NCBI GenBank assembly: GCA_009667805.1
Contig: CM019070.1
Location: 53,590,451-53,654,450, forward strand
Direction: 5' to 3'
DNA from: Leptobrachium leishanense
Taxonomy: Eukaryota; Chordata; Amphibia; Anura; Megophryidae
Length of the DNA stretch: 64,000 nt
Each line of letters begins with the position of its first letter. Position 1 is the stretch's first letter. The notes below the pieces were generated by a model. The model made no database searches. It had not been told where the DNA came from and worked only from the letters and a program-made list of their open reading frames with translations. The position numbers and the translations under genes are program-made. Positions 21,990-33,672 of this stretch are shown here, in pieces.

Positions 21990-22314
21990 ATAGTCCAAGG
22001 GGATGGAGTGCAACAAAAACAATGTTCCTTTCTTTAAGTCCCAGGAGTAGATTTCCCAGATCCTGAAGACAGCTTTCTTCCTAGGGTAACCTCAAAAAAG
22101 GAAAAACATCATCGTGCGATCTGATGTATACAACATGGATAAACCAAAGAAGCGTCAGCACACTCACATGAAATAGAGCCTTCCTGGCTCTGGATCATGC
22201 GCATAACTAAAAATATTTTAGTTATGATTGCCATCTTTGGCAATGGTGACAGATGGAGCTGCAGCGAAACAATGATTTATATGATGTATAGCAGTACATT
22301 CATCCTCCTTGAGT

Positions 22315-22442
22315 TTTAGGTTAACAAAATGAAAGTTGTTTTTTTTTTAGGTTTATTATACCTATTAGGTTAACAAAATGAAAGGGTTTTTTGGGGGGGT
22401 GTTTAACTTTATTATACCTATTAGGTTAACAAAATGAAAGGA
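22315..22442 (+). repeat. Tandem repeat, three copies, period about 52 bp
   Basis: TTAGGTTAACAAAATGAAAG occurs at about 22318, 22369 and 22421. The copies are separated by T- or G-rich spacers and TTTATTATACCTA. Confidence 0.8.
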
Positions 22443-22551
22443 ATTATCTGATTGGTAGGGGTGAAATCCCCGCCAAAAAGAAGACTCCTAATTGGGTAAC
22501 CATTGAGAGATTAGGGTATTTAAAGGCAGTAATGGTCATTTGATCTGTAAA

Positions 22552-22603
22552 ACCAGCTGAGGAAGCCACTGAGGATATCTCAACGGGCGAAATGCATTCT
22601 GGT
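22552..22603 (+). other. Conserved hairpin motif, copy b, with outer stem
   Basis: Outer stem ACCAG (22552-22556) pairs with CTGGT (22599-22603). CTGAGGAA is at 22557-22564. Inner stem GCC and GAG pair with CTC and GGC. GAAATGCATT is at 22589-22598. Confidence 0.55.
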
Positions 22604-23135
22604 CACTAATTATTCCCTTATTTTATAATTTTGTTGTATTTTATGCTGTGTTTTATTAAATATTTGATTTTTACTCCACCGCATGGGGTTTTATTTGAAG
22701 TTGTACCCTACAACAACTTCTGAGCCTGATTCCTAAGGACCTAGGTTAGGTCCAAGAAAGTGTGAGTATATTTCTATTCCCCTTTTCTGTTTTCCATAGT
22801 ATTACAGTCTATGCTATGCCCGGACTGTATCCATATTTAAGGGTGTAAAGACTTGAAGTATCAAGACTACCTGTACTGAAAAGGGCAAGTGGGTAGCCGT
22901 TAATAACCCAGAGGCGCATCATCCAGAGCCAGGAAGGCTCCATTTCACGTGAGTGTGCTGACGCTTCTTTGGTTTATCCATGTGGTATACATCAGATCGC
23001 ACGGTGATGTTTTTCCTTTTTTGAGGTTACCCTAGGAAGAAAGCTCTCTTCAGGATCTGGGAAATCTACTTCTGGGACTTGAAGAAAGGAACATTGTTTT
23101 CGCTGCACTCCATCCCCTTGGACTATCCTGTCTTA

Positions 23136-23560
23136 GGCTAGGGTCAGACTGAGGCAGTGCGAACGCGCGTGCAGCCGCACTTAATCACGGCCGCACTAGC
23201 AGCAGATGCCGGGCAATGACGGCCAATATACGAAGTACGGTCGCACAAAAGTCCGGCTGCGCAACGCAAGTGGAAAATGAACGCATTTTTTCGAGAACGT
23301 GAAACCGCAGGTACTGACGTACAGAGTGCGCTGCGTCTGCTAGCGGCGTGTGTGTGTGATTAGGAGACGTCAGACGCTGCTAATGTCCGGCCAACATAAC
23401 GTCCAGACACAAAAAGAGTTTTATTGATGATCCGTACAAAATCACGGACGAAAATGCGCATAGTATGACCACTATCACGTATTCTGTGAAAAAATGCGTC
23501 CATTCGTTCGAACGCACTTTTTCACAGACAACATAAAAATGCGTTTGTCTGACCCTAGCC
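23136..23560 (+). mobile_element. Harbinger-like palindromic MITE, copy 2
   Basis: Same family as 14023-14448. Ends GGCTAGGGTCAGAC and CTGACCCTAGCC are flanked by TTA at 23133-23135 and 23561-23563. Confidence 0.85.
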
Positions 23561-23563
23561 TTA

Positions 23564-24170
23564 CTTGTCTCAGTGCTCTGGCTTTTCCAATGATACCAAC
23601 ATTAACCTCTAGCTGCTTTGCCGGCTGGACGCCTGAAAATGATGTCCTCGCACCGGGTGGGGTCTTAAAAGCAGCGCATGACTTCAAGGAAGTCAGATCT
23701 CCATGGGACCCTGGAGGAGAGATGTGAGTATCAAAGGGAGCTCCCGGTAAGTGGAAGACGTGTGGGGAACGTCCTCCACATATAGCAGGAGACTCCATGA
23801 CATTCCCCACACGTCTTCCGCAGTGATTGGGTTAAAATGTTAAATGATTTTACAAAGAGCAAAATCACTTAGCACCAGGGCCTGAGAGTTGGTAATTTTA
23901 TACAGACTTGAGCTGAGAAAAAGAATATACATCGGAATAGTCTGTTTTTCTACATCCAGCAAATTAACGGCACCTGCACAAAGCATTGAAGCCGCATAGG
24001 AGCTGCAGCATCTGAGCCAGCATTAAGTTTGCAGTGAGAATAGCGGCTCGAGCCATTAATAATGCGACTCTAGTCAAAAACATTAACGGCTTGAGCAATT
24101 AACCAATCAGCTTGGATGGAATAGGATACATGCAGGACCACAGTTGCTGACTGTAACTAACTGCAACTGT
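23564..24170. other. No recognised feature
   Basis: Contains a short inverted word pair (GGAAGACGTGTGGGGAA near 23753 against TTCCCCACACGTCTTCC near 23803). No gene. Confidence 0.45.
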
Positions 24171-24313
24171 AACCTCTGCCAGATATCTAAAGCACAACCC
24201 AGGTGATATGATTTGCTGCTCAATGATGGCAGGATTTAGTCTGCTTTTCTCCAAGGTAATCCTTAAAATCTGACCTGTTAGGGGTACTTGGGGAGCACGG
24301 TTGGGAACCACTG
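24171..24313. mobile_element. hAT-type MITE fragment
   Basis: The interior matches 16889-17065 (TGATTTGCTGCTCAATGATG) and the right end reads GGTTGGGAACCACTG. The left end is not resolved. Confidence 0.6.
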
Positions 24314-24937
24314 CCTTACAGGGTCAGTTCTCTAATATATAACAGACGTTGATAAACTATGAACAAGGGGACACCTCAAAATTGAATGACTGGCTGTAAA
24401 TTAAGTTATAAGTCAGGGATGCTGTATTGCAGATACATTTGAGTTTGACACGGAGTGTCCATCATGCAAAGTTGTGCGTGCATTGCACGGGTGTAATTTT
24501 ATGTTGTGTAAGAGCACTGGGAATACTGAGGATGACATGATGAATATATGATGAGTGTTTTGTTAGCATGACTTCATACAGGTCATTTTTTTTCTATTTT
24601 TGATTAATAATCAGCGAACTTGTAGCACAAACATTTGAATAAAGCATAAAATGTGCTGTTAAATGTGATTGAAACAAAATGAAACATAATAATAAATGAA
24701 AAGCAATATGATAGTTACACTACTAAGTGCTGACTTATTACAGCTGTTTCAAAGCAAATACAATTTTGTGTTCAGAAATTAGCTAAAGCGATACATGGTT
24801 GTGTGTTAATGCACATGGGAATGTACATATGACTGTATTGCTCAATCATGGTTCTCGAGCTACATATTCTTAAAATATAAGTACACGGATCCAACTTTCT
24901 TTATAAAGGGACATGTAAGCAAAAAATAAATAATTGT
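24314..24937. other. No recognised feature
   Basis: AT-rich non-coding sequence; nothing supported. Confidence 0.5.
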
Positions 24938-24940
24938 TTA

Positions 24941-25367
24941 GGCTGGGGTCAGACGAACGCAGTGCGAACGTGCGTTTAGCCGCAATTTTTTACGGCCTTG
25001 GTAGCAGCAAATGACGTCCAACGCAGGCCCACACATGAAGTACAGCCGCACGAAAGTTCGGCCGCGCAACGCAAGCGTCAAACGAATGCATTTTTGCAAG
25101 AACGTCGAACCGCTAGTACTGACATCCAGAGTGCGCTGTGTCCGCATAGCGGCGTGTGTGCGTGATTAGGAGACGTCAGACGCTGCTCATATCCGGCCAA
25201 CATAACATCAAGACACCCAAAGTTTCCTGGTTTGGATCCGTAAAAAATCACGGCCGAAATTGCGCATCGTATGACCGCTATCGCGTCTTCCGTGAAAAAA
25301 TGCGTTCGGATACATCGACACACTTTTTGATGATAGACGTGAAAACTGCGTTAGTCTGACCCTAGCC
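24941..25367 (+). mobile_element. Harbinger-like palindromic MITE, copy 3
   Basis: Ends GGCTGGGGTCAGACGAACGC and CTGACCCTAGCC, flanked by TTA at 24938-24940 and 25368-25370. Confidence 0.85.
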
Positions 25368-25370
25368 TTA

Positions 25371-26856
25371 GCTGATTTCAGCCCCTTAATTCATTTCCGT
25401 TTGTCTATAAATCTCAGGTCTCCTATTACATCCAAAATATATTCCTCCAGCATTTAATTGTACCCCAAATAATCGTGTTGGTGCTAAACTGCTTCATGAT
25501 TCTCTTAAAATATTTAAAAAGGCATCTCAGGATTTATTATTTACTGTTTTTATATGAATAACAGAGCAGTCACTGTTTTCTTTATGGTTGCTACCTCTTT
25601 TGCTCTATCCTTCTGTAATCTGATCTCAATTGCGCACTCCCTGCACCACCACACTAAAACGCAAAGGGCTCTATTCCGTAGTTGGTGCAAATGTTGCATC
25701 TCAATATGTAATCGTTAGCGCTAGCAATAGTAAGTTTAACGATATTCTGAGTTTGACGCTAAACTGGGGTGAAAAGGTTTTGCGCCTCGCAGCTTGCATG
25801 GGCTTATTGTACTTTGGGCTCCCCATGTTAAGTATAGGAGACACATTCTATTTTTATAATCTCGACAATTGCGGTATCATAAAGTGCTGGCGCAATTTAC
25901 CGTTGGGATGCAAAAACCAAGATTTTAACACCTCCTAAAAGCTGGTGCTAAATGATTCTGTAAACACAATCTTTTAACAGGCTCCAGCCCCCCCCAAAAA
26001 AATCCCATACTCGCCTCTCATCCTGCAGTGAGATGAGTGAAACTGGAAACAAATAGTTCCTAGTCTCCCTCCTCGATCACTTTGTGGCGCTGCGTGATCT
26101 CGCGAAAGCGAAGTCGCACAGAGCTTGGCGACCCGGAAGCACAAGCCTCCATAGAGTTCTATGGACTCCAGGAGCTGATACACTTGAATGACTCTTTATA
26201 TATTTCTCCTGATTTGTCTTGTAGGTCCATTCCCCTGCATGCCCTTTCCTATTCTTACAGTTCTCATCTTGCCCATAACATCACCTCTCATGTTTACCTT
26301 TTGTATATTTCTAACCCCTAAGATCCGTTACCCACTTACCTGTTCAAATGCTACATCCAGGTGCCCTATTTCAGGTGAGTCGTTAATAGCGGCTTGCAAA
26401 TGGAAAAATCCAGCCATTTTCCCTTTGTGACTTTACTATTAATGACTATGCTATTTTCATTGCGCCACTGTATTATCGGCTTGAGTCAGATTATTTATGA
26501 GTTACCATGTGTAGCTGCTGTTATCAGCTTCTGGATACTATAGACGTCTGTGGTGCCAGGTGGGACCCTGCCGCGAGGTCTGCGTGAGATCCCATATGTG
26601 GGGTCGCACAAGGACCGCAGAAGAACACGGGAAATATCCCCCTACTTGCAGATACAGGAAGCAGTGAATCTGCGTTATGCATTAAGTGGTAAGTCAAGGA
26701 TTTTATGGTGTCTAAAATCAATTAACACCAAGGTTCAAGAGCTATTATTTATTCCTGAATAACGTTTGGTGTCATAAAGAATAAGCAAGATTGGAATTTG
26801 CTCGATCATCATTGGTTAGCCACAAATTAATGTCTCTTATACAAATTATAGGAATC
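25371..26856. other. Non-coding; one interspersed repeat segment
   Basis: 25660-25960 (GCTCTATTCCGTAGTTGGTG; GCTCCCCATGTTAAGTATAG) is related to 38400-38620, so both belong to one unnamed repeat family. No other feature recognised. Confidence 0.45.
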
Positions 26857-27190
26857 TTAACCCCTTAACGACAGGTGAGTGCTGTCCATCGGGAGGGGGA
26901 TAACGCCAACGAAGTGTACTAGTACACCTCGCCGCCAGGTGCTGCCACGGGCCTCTGATTCGGCCAGCCCACGCAGCCGATATACGCACGTCATTGGCTG
27001 CAGAGGGACGGACTGAGTTCAGGCCATCTCGTGGCGCATGCCAGCTGCGAGGAGGGGCCGAGGCAGCCCATACAAGTCAACGGGGCGTACTAGTGTGACC
27101 CGTGTCTTCTAAGCCCACCCACCGCAGGGACGGCATGGTACGCCCTGCTGCGGGAAAGGATTACTTTACAGTAGGCGGTCACAAAGCTTG
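26857..27190 (+). mobile_element. Left end of a TTAA-type MITE
   Basis: TTAACCCCTTAACGACAGGT begins a GC-rich block with two GTACTAGT-type words. TTAACCCCTTAAGGAC-like ends are common in frog piggyBac-like MITEs, by recall. I could not find the right end, so the end coordinate is a guess. Confidence 0.4.
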
Positions 27191-27405
27191 CAGCTCTGTT
27201 GAAATGGTAGCTTGAGCTGGTAACCTAACGGCTGAGCCCTCAGGTATAATGGCTTGGTTGAAATAGAGTTTCAGGATTTGTTTAACAGTATTCTATTGTC
27301 TAACTAAGGAAACAATTTTATGTGTTTTTCCAAACTTATGTTTATGCATGAAAATGTTATTTTATATCATGTATCACAAGTCGTTCACTCTAGGTTTGAT
27401 AAAAA

Positions 27406-27925
27406 TTAAAGGGACACTCTACTCAAAAAATCACCCCCAGTTTTTTTATCCTAACCTATCCCTATTCCCTTAATAAATCTTTTGTTTTTTTGGTAACTGT
27501 AATACTTACCCTAAAATCCTCTTCTTTCCAGCGGCGTCTTTCCAGCGGCGTCACATAAGCCAGCCAATCGGCAGGCTTCCTCCCGACTCCCTCTGAGGAT
27601 TAGTGTTGCGCGCAAGAGGATGCGCGCAACACTAACCCTCAGAGGTAGCCGCCAGCTTCTGGGGTGAGTTAGAGACGTCATCGCGCTGAAAGCGCAATGA
27701 CGTCTCCTACTCGGCAAAAGTCGGCAGAAGCGGGAAATATGATTCCCGCTCTGCTGACTGACAGCTGGGAGGGCGGAGTAAAGTCCTCCGCCTCTCTCAG
27801 CTGTTTTCAGCCTTTCCTAACGATCGGCTGAGCGGAGGCAGGAGGGACAGGCAAGGGAATACTCCGGGCATCATGACCACCTAAAATAGCTTAGGTGGTC
27901 ATGTTGCCTAGAGTGTCCCTTTTAA
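27406..27925. mobile_element. TTAA-flanked MITE with four internal hairpins
   Basis: TTAA (27406-27409) then AGGGACACTCTA; TAGAGTGTCCCT then TTAA (27922-27925, one extra T). TTAA duplication indicates a piggyBac-like mover. Four hairpins follow one another: 27595-27640 (20-bp arms, one mismatch), 27672-27706, 27725-27754 and 27761-27804. No reading frame with a known domain. Confidence 0.8.
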
Positions 27926-28458
27926 TGCTGTTTTATTTTTCTTTGGTGCTTGGTTGAATAGGATTGATTATTTTTTTTCCCTGCATGTTTGTAAATCAAT
28001 ATCATCCAGTGTGTCTCAAAATGAAAACATTTATCTTCTTTGTTGTAATTAATAAATTGTTTTTCATAAATAAATTGAGAAAAGTTAAGAACTCTTTTGA
28101 TTTTTAAGCCTTTCATGAAGTAAGATTCTGAACTCTTATTGTTTAAATTCTGTCTCCCGGTTACATAACACTGTAACCAAATTAAGAACATGTATGCATG
28201 CATTTACATCACTTCAAAATGGAAACCTGATTTGGTTCTTGGAAATAAGTTCTTTTGCTAATCTTTAAAATCTGTCCCTTTAGAGGAACCTGGGAGAGCA
28301 TATCATGGAAACCAGACAGTACTCAAGCATTTAGGATGATTGGAATTTATTAGTTAAAGACGCAGTGTCCGTTTCTTGCATTATCTTTAAAGCTCAATTA
28401 TTTTTGTTGTCCCTTTATCTCATCTTTACATATACAGTTGCATGAGTGTGTGTGTCTT
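27926..28458. other. No recognised feature
   Basis: AT-rich non-coding sequence. AATCTTTAAAATCTGTCCC near 28260 resembles part of the hAT-type MITE at 16889. Confidence 0.45.
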
Positions 28459-28724
28459 TTAACCCCTTCACTTCTGAGATCGAGATATCTCAGGCTTCAA
28501 AGGCACCATCTGGTGCCCCGATTTCGAGATATCTTGATCTGCAGCTCGGCTGCCCAAAAGCAAATGAATTGTGTTTGCTTTTGGGCTGCAGAAGGTGACC
28601 TCAAAGTTTACAGTAAGAAATTCATTGGGAATGTGCCAAAATATGTCTTACTGTATAATAAATTTAAAAAAATGGTCCATGACAATGTTTTTTTGGCAAA
28701 TCACTTGGTAGTGAATGGGGTTAA
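28459..28724 (+). mobile_element. Complete TTAACCCCTTCACT MITE, piggyBac-like
   Basis: TTAACCCCTTCACTTCTGAG at the left end faces AGTGAATGGGGTTAA at the right; TTAA is present at both ends. An internal hairpin at 28551-28586 pairs GCCCAAAAGCAAA with its inverse. A fragment of the same family is at 21067-21166. Confidence 0.75.
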
Positions 28725-28854
28725 GAACCGAGCTACATATGAATTCTACATACGGCAGGATTCCATGCACTGCCAATCAGTATTAATAACCTATAGGTGT
28801 GCAGAAAAATATGGTGGATCCAACAACCCCAACTGTAAGCAGCACAACAACTTC

Positions 28855-29110
28855 AGTTCAGTTTGGGTATCTCAAGGCTCAGTCCTGGGTCCCCTACTCT
28901 TCTTGATCTATAGCACCTCTCTTGCAACCTCATCCCTTCCTATGGTTTCCATATCATCTCTATGCTGACAACACCCAAATCTACCGTTCTTTTCCCAATT
29001 TCTCTCCTCCTGTGCTGGATCGTGTTACTGTTTGCCTGTCGGCTGTATCTGACTGGGTGACTTCCTGTTTCCTAAAGCTTAACCTCTCTAAAACTGACGT
29101 TTTAAATGCT
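28855..29110 (+). pseudogene. L2-like LINE reverse transcriptase fragment
   Basis: LINE reverse transcriptase copies element RNA at the nicked target. Here only the palm survives: VSQGSVLGPLLFLIY in one frame, then, after a frameshift near 28920-28960, FPYHLYADNTQIYRSFP and SDWVTSCFLKLNLSKTD. The catalytic box is YADN instead of YADD, so one metal-binding Asp is lost. The wording is that of the L2 clade by recall; CR1 is the alternative. No endonuclease or 3' end is attached. Confidence 0.75.
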
Positions 29111-29144
29111 AATAACATTCATTGCTGAACTGTGAAAGTGCATT

Positions 29145-29235
29145 CTTCGAATGGGATCCGTAAATTTAAACCTGCATGCATCAGATTAAATAATTGGGGT
29201 TCATGCAGGATTAGATTTACGGATCCCATTCGAAG
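29145..29235. repeat. Palindrome with 34-bp arms
   Basis: 29145-29178 (CTTCGAATGGGATCCGTAAA start) is inverted at 29202-29235 with few mismatches and a 23-base loop. Probably a small fold-back MITE. Confidence 0.75.
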
Positions 29236-30050
29236 GAGATCTGAAGGGAAACTATATTTATATTTAGAATAAGCATGCCAAGCTAATCATTGATGAGAAA
29301 CAACATATGACGAAACATTGCATATATGTGTATTTGCTGGTAGCTGTGATCACATACATGGCGTTGGCAGCAGAGGTATATTTGGGTCTGTTTGCCAAGC
29401 AGACGTCATCGGGTCTGTGGAATTACGGTATTCGACATAATTGAGTCATTGTGGCAAGATTTTCGGCAATCCTATGAACACATATATCCAAATTTTCTGA
29501 GATGTCAAATAGTGATTGATAATAATAATACTGTGAATATACACTGTATATCCTAAACTACGCAGTAAGATGTTGTAGAACATTACCACTGAAGAATTTA
29601 CTTTATAGGGATATAGTAGAGCTTTAGAAGACATGCCGTAATAATTCCAGTCTGGTAAAAGATGCATTGTAGCAATATAAACTAGTTACATATTATGTGC
29701 TTTCAAGGTGTCGATCCTATTTCCTCAGCAGCCTTCAGGATATTGTGGACCTCAGCTGTGATCCTTAACTTTCTTGTTCTCATCAGGGGGTAGGAATCTC
29801 TGTGCTGCTTCATTGCTCCAGTGTTCTGTGCGATGGGAAGGTGAATGACATCAGCTTAGAGAGACAGAATCTGGAAGGAATCAGGCTTAAAGTGCTATGT
29901 TATTAAACTTAATGTAATAAAAGTTAATGCTTGATCGACATCTTCAAAGATTTAAAGAAAACCGTGACGCAATTGGTAGTGGATGTATAATTTATATATA
30001 ACAATTATTTTGTGTTTACGATCACTGATATTACATACATATTATATATA
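29236..30050. other. No recognised feature
   Basis: AT-rich non-coding. TGATGAGAAACAACATATGA then CGAAACATTG near 29291 faintly resembles the hairpin motif, but I see no convincing stem. Confidence 0.4.
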
Positions 30051-30052
30051 TA

Positions 30053-31302
30053 CACTATATTGCCAAAAGTATTCGCTCACCTGCCTTGACTCGCCTATGA
30101 ATTTAAGTGACATCCCATTCCTAATCCATAGGGTTCAATATGACGTTGGTCCACCCTTTGCAGCTATAACAGCTTCAACTCTTCTGGGAAGGCTGTCCAC
30201 AAGGTTTAGGAATGTGTTTATGGGAATTTTTGACCATTCTTCCAGAAGCGCATTTGTGAGGTCACACACTGATGTTGGACGAGAAGACCTGGCTCTCAGT
30301 CTCCGCTCTAATTCATCCCAAAGGTGTTCTATCGGGTTGAGGTCAGAACTCTGTGCAGGCCAGTCAAGTTCATCCACACCAGACTCTGTCATCCATGTCT
30401 TTATGGACCTTGCTTTGTGCACTAGTGCACGGTCATGTTGGAAGAGGAAGGGGCAAGCTCCAAACTGTTCCCACAAAGTTGAGAGCATGGAATTGTCCAA
30501 AATGTCTTGGTATGCTGAAGCATTCAGAGTTCCTTTCACTGGAATTAAGGGGCCAAGCCCAGCTCCTGAAAAACAGCCCCACACCATAACCCCCCCCCTC
30601 CACCAAACTTTACACTTGGCACAATACAGTCAGACAAGTACCGTTCTCCTGGCAATCGCCAAACCCAGACTCCTCCATCAGATTGCCAGATGGAGAAGCA
30701 CGATTCATCACTCCAGAGAACACGTCTCCACTGCTCTAGAGTCCAGTGGTGGCGTGCTTTACACCACTGCATCTGACGCTTTGCATTGCACTTGATGAGG
30801 TATGGCTTGGATGCAGCTGTTCAGCCATGGAAACCCATTTCATGAAGCTCTCTGCACACTGTTCTTGAGCTAATCTGAAGGCCACATGAAGTTTGGAGGT
30901 CTGTAGAGATTGATTCTGCAGAAAGTTGGCAACCTCTTCGCACTATGCGCCTCAGCATCTGCTGACCCCGCTCTGTCAGTTTACGTGGCCTACCACTTCG
31001 TGGCTGAGTTGCTGTCGTTCCCAAACACTTCCATGTTCTTATAATACAGCTGGCAGTTGACTGTGGAATATTTAGGAGCGAGGAAATTTCACGACTGGAT
31101 TTATTGCACAGGTGGCATCCTATCACAGTTTCACGCTGGAATTTACCGAGCTCCTGAGAGCGACCCATTCTTTCACAAATGTTTGTAAAAACAGTCTGCA
31201 CGCCTAGGTGCTTGATTTTATATACCTGTGGCCATGGAAGTGATTGGAACACCTGATTCTGATTATTTGGATGGGTAAGCGAATACTTTTGGCAATATAG
31301 TG
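30053..31302 (-). mobile_element. Tc1-type transposon, family 2, copy 2
   Basis: Begins CACTATATTGCC after TA (30051-30052) and ends GGCAATATAGTG. The following TG (instead of TA) lies at the edge of a TA microsatellite, so the right duplication has mutated. Same family as 17084-18326. Confidence 0.9.
30135..31168 (-). pseudogene. Tc1 transposase, family 2, one stop and one frameshift
   Basis: The start MGRSQELGKFQRE is at 31168. The helix-turn-helix and GRPRK hook are intact. A TGA near 30821 replaces the CGA seen in copy 1. The frame continues with QWCKARHHWTLE and WSDES (first Asp intact). A C run near 30590-30599 is two bases longer than in copy 1 and shifts the frame. The rest (30587-30135) keeps [11 protein letters not shown] and [15 protein letters not shown], so both later catalytic residues are present, and ends at TGA 30135. 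All three catalytic acids survive, unlike copy 1. Confidence 0.92.
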
Positions 31303-31410
31303 TGTATATATATATATATATATTTTTTTTTTTTACTTTCATTGGCTGTTTCATTACGGATCCGCATGGCGATAATTAAGTCGCTTACCAGTGATAAAAA
31401 TTTGACTTAA
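31303..31410. repeat. TA microsatellite and short spacer
   Basis: (TA)n at about 31305-31322 followed by a T run. Confidence 0.7.
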
Positions 31411-32124
31411 GGGATTATTTAGAAAGCACCAACATTTCAGTGCTTTCTCATTTCGCACAGTTTGGTGCACTTCGCCCACCCTGCGGTGAAATCGCTATCA
31501 AGGAGTCGCCGAAAGCTGCCAAACAGACCGTCAAACTACAGAAAAAAAACATGGAACTCTTGTATTCTTCTAATAGGTGTTTAAACCAATAGAAATGCAT
31601 TAAAGTGTGTCAAAATAATAAAAAAGGTCCTATAAAAATAATAAGGTCTGTTACAGAATAAAAAAAAAATAAGCTTTTTTTAAAAAAACAAACAAACCTG
31701 GGAATCAAACATTTCGTCTAAAAAATATTTAAAAAAGTGTTCTGAAAAATAAACAGATAAAGAGAAGGTTTTCTGAAAATGAAAAGAATGAAAGGTCGAA
31801 TAAAAAAATGTAAATATCTTTTTCTATTGAATCCTATCGGATTCACCTGTTTAAACCTGCCGAACTGAAGCATCGAAAATCACTACATTTTGGTGCAGTT
31901 CAGCATTCTCTGAATAGATTAACCATTGCTTATCTATGGGACAATTACGCCGCCGCCAGATTGCGGCGATCTACGGCGAACTGCACCCTATTTCGCTGGC
32001 ATTTTGCTAGTATTTGGCGAACTGACATTTTAGTGAATAGACGAACTGCCACGAAATTGCACCGTACAGTGAAATTCACCGTTCGGTGCCCTTCGTTGGC
32101 AAGTTCGCCCCTCACTAAATAACC
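31411..32124. mobile_element. Palindromic MITE with GGGATTATTTAG ends
   Basis: GGGATTATTTAGAAAGCACC at the left end and CACTAAATAACCT at the right. The interior has inverted words around GCACCGAACGGTGAAATTTC-type sequence. It is related to 56104-56820 (TTGGCGAACT and GTTCGGTGC words). No coding capacity. Confidence 0.65.
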
Positions 32125-33060
32125 TGTATAATGTGCGTAGTTTTATCGATCAGAATACAAAATTCCGAGATGACTGATCATGATGCTCCCCATGAAGTGA
32201 GGGACAGATAAAGAAGACAAAAGGCTCCTCCAGCTGCATGCGTTTCATCATCATTACCCTTACAGCTGGGGAAGACCTTGAAAAGATCGTCATTCTTGTT
32301 CTCCAAGGATTAGCTCTATTTTGTATAATTCAGGACGGGATGATGTCTTCTCAAACTATGTTCTAACGAGGGACCCACTAATTATTGCTGAGATTACTGA
32401 CGAATGGTGATTTATTAATGGATGGTGTCTGGCTAATAGCACCAGCGTTAATGTATGTATTCATTGCCACATAGGCGATTGAGTAATGGGAGAGATGCCA
32501 AAACGTTTCTGATTAAGGACCATGTGTTTCTTTTTAAAGAGCATTTTGAGCTTAATTTTTGATTTAATGAAACCACATTGTTCTGTATTTAATTATGTCC
32601 ATGTATTCCTGCATCCCCCCACCACAAGCCTATTTGTTATGGTTCACAGCTGAAGAATACCCACATGCAAACCTAATGAAAGAGTTTAGCATCCATTGTA
32701 TGTATGCAGAAGGGCAAGAGCGTATCTGGAGAAACTAAGGGTATTCACTAAAGCGTAATCTGTGGATTTTACTCCTCAGGGTTAACTCGGCTAATTGCAG
32801 AGGGAAACATCAGCAAAACCAGAGCGGATGCTTCTCACTATGACTCAACAGTTACAGCCAAATTGCGCTTGTTGGTCCCTACTTGAAGCTTATTGAATGG
32901 TGCCCTAAATGTTCAGGCACAGAGCAGGGTCACCTCTGGCCTTGTGGCTTGGTCAACAAATAGTTACAGGTCTTCAATCTTTTCCTAAAGCCAGGTCTTT
33001 ATCATTTGCCAGTCTAGGCTCTGAAAGGGTAAAGAAGAGAGTGCATTTCCTGGTGCACAC
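32125..33060. other. No recognised feature
   Basis: Non-coding; no repeat ends or domains recognised. Confidence 0.5.
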
Positions 33061-33672
33061 ACCCCTTGTGGTCTCTTTCTCTCCCTTTTGTTTTTTCTCT
33101 TTTTCTCACGTTTATCTCTTGCTCTCTTTCTGTTATTCTGCTTTTAACTATTTTTCTCTTTTTTTCTCTCTATTTCCTATCTTTTTCTCTATCTCTTTCT
33201 CTCTTTCTGTCTTTTTCAGTTTCTCCTTCTCTCCTCTGTTTTTAAGTTTTTTCTTCTCTATTTTCTTTTCCTTTTCTCTCTTTTTCTCTCTCTTTAGCTC
33301 TTTTCTTCTCTCTCTTTTTTCTATTTCTCTCTTTCTGTCTTTTTCAGTTTCTCCTTTTCTCTGGTTTTAGCTTTCTCTCTCTTTTTTCTCTCTTTATCTC
33401 TCCTCTCTTCTCTTTTTTCTCTTTCTGTATTTTCAGTTTCTCTGTTTTTATCTCTTTTCTTTTTCTCTAACTCTTTTCTTTCTTCTCTTTTTTCTCTTTC
33501 TCTCTTTCTGTCTTTTTCAGTTTCTCTTTCTCTTTTTCTCTGGTTTTAGCTTTCTCTCTCTTTATCTCTCCATTTCTCTCCTCTCTCTTATTTTCTGTCG
33601 CTTTCCGTCTTTATCAGATTCTCTTTCTCTTTAACTCTTTCTCTCTATCACTCTCTCTCTTTCTCTCCTGCA
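33061..33672 (+). repeat. Pyrimidine-rich tract, about 600 bp
   Basis: Imperfect (TCTTT)n and (TCTC)n with recurring TCTTTCTGTCTTTTTCAGTT, giving a loose minisatellite of roughly 100-150 bp period. An open frame crossing it is a composition effect. Confidence 0.8.

Larger units (their letters stand above)
21990..23126. mobile_element. Fold-back element with 213-bp inverted arms
   Basis: 21990-22202 and 22914-23126 are inverted copies, about 94% identical by eye. The left arm starts ATAGTCCAAGGGGATGGAGT. The 0.7-kb interior has three tandem copies of a unit of about 52 bp and carries hairpin motif b. It has no coding potential. A Harbinger-like MITE lies 9 bases beyond the right arm. Confidence 0.9.

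Noticed and set aside
22552..22603. Canonical hammerhead ribozyme
   Set aside because: Extra A between CTGAGGA and the stem, no third helix and no cleavage triplet visible.
29285..29325. Seventh copy of the hairpin motif
   Set aside because: TGATGA and GAAACATTG are present, but no convincing stem joins them.
32909..33370. 153-codon Ser/Phe-rich frame
   Set aside because: Translation of the pyrimidine tract.
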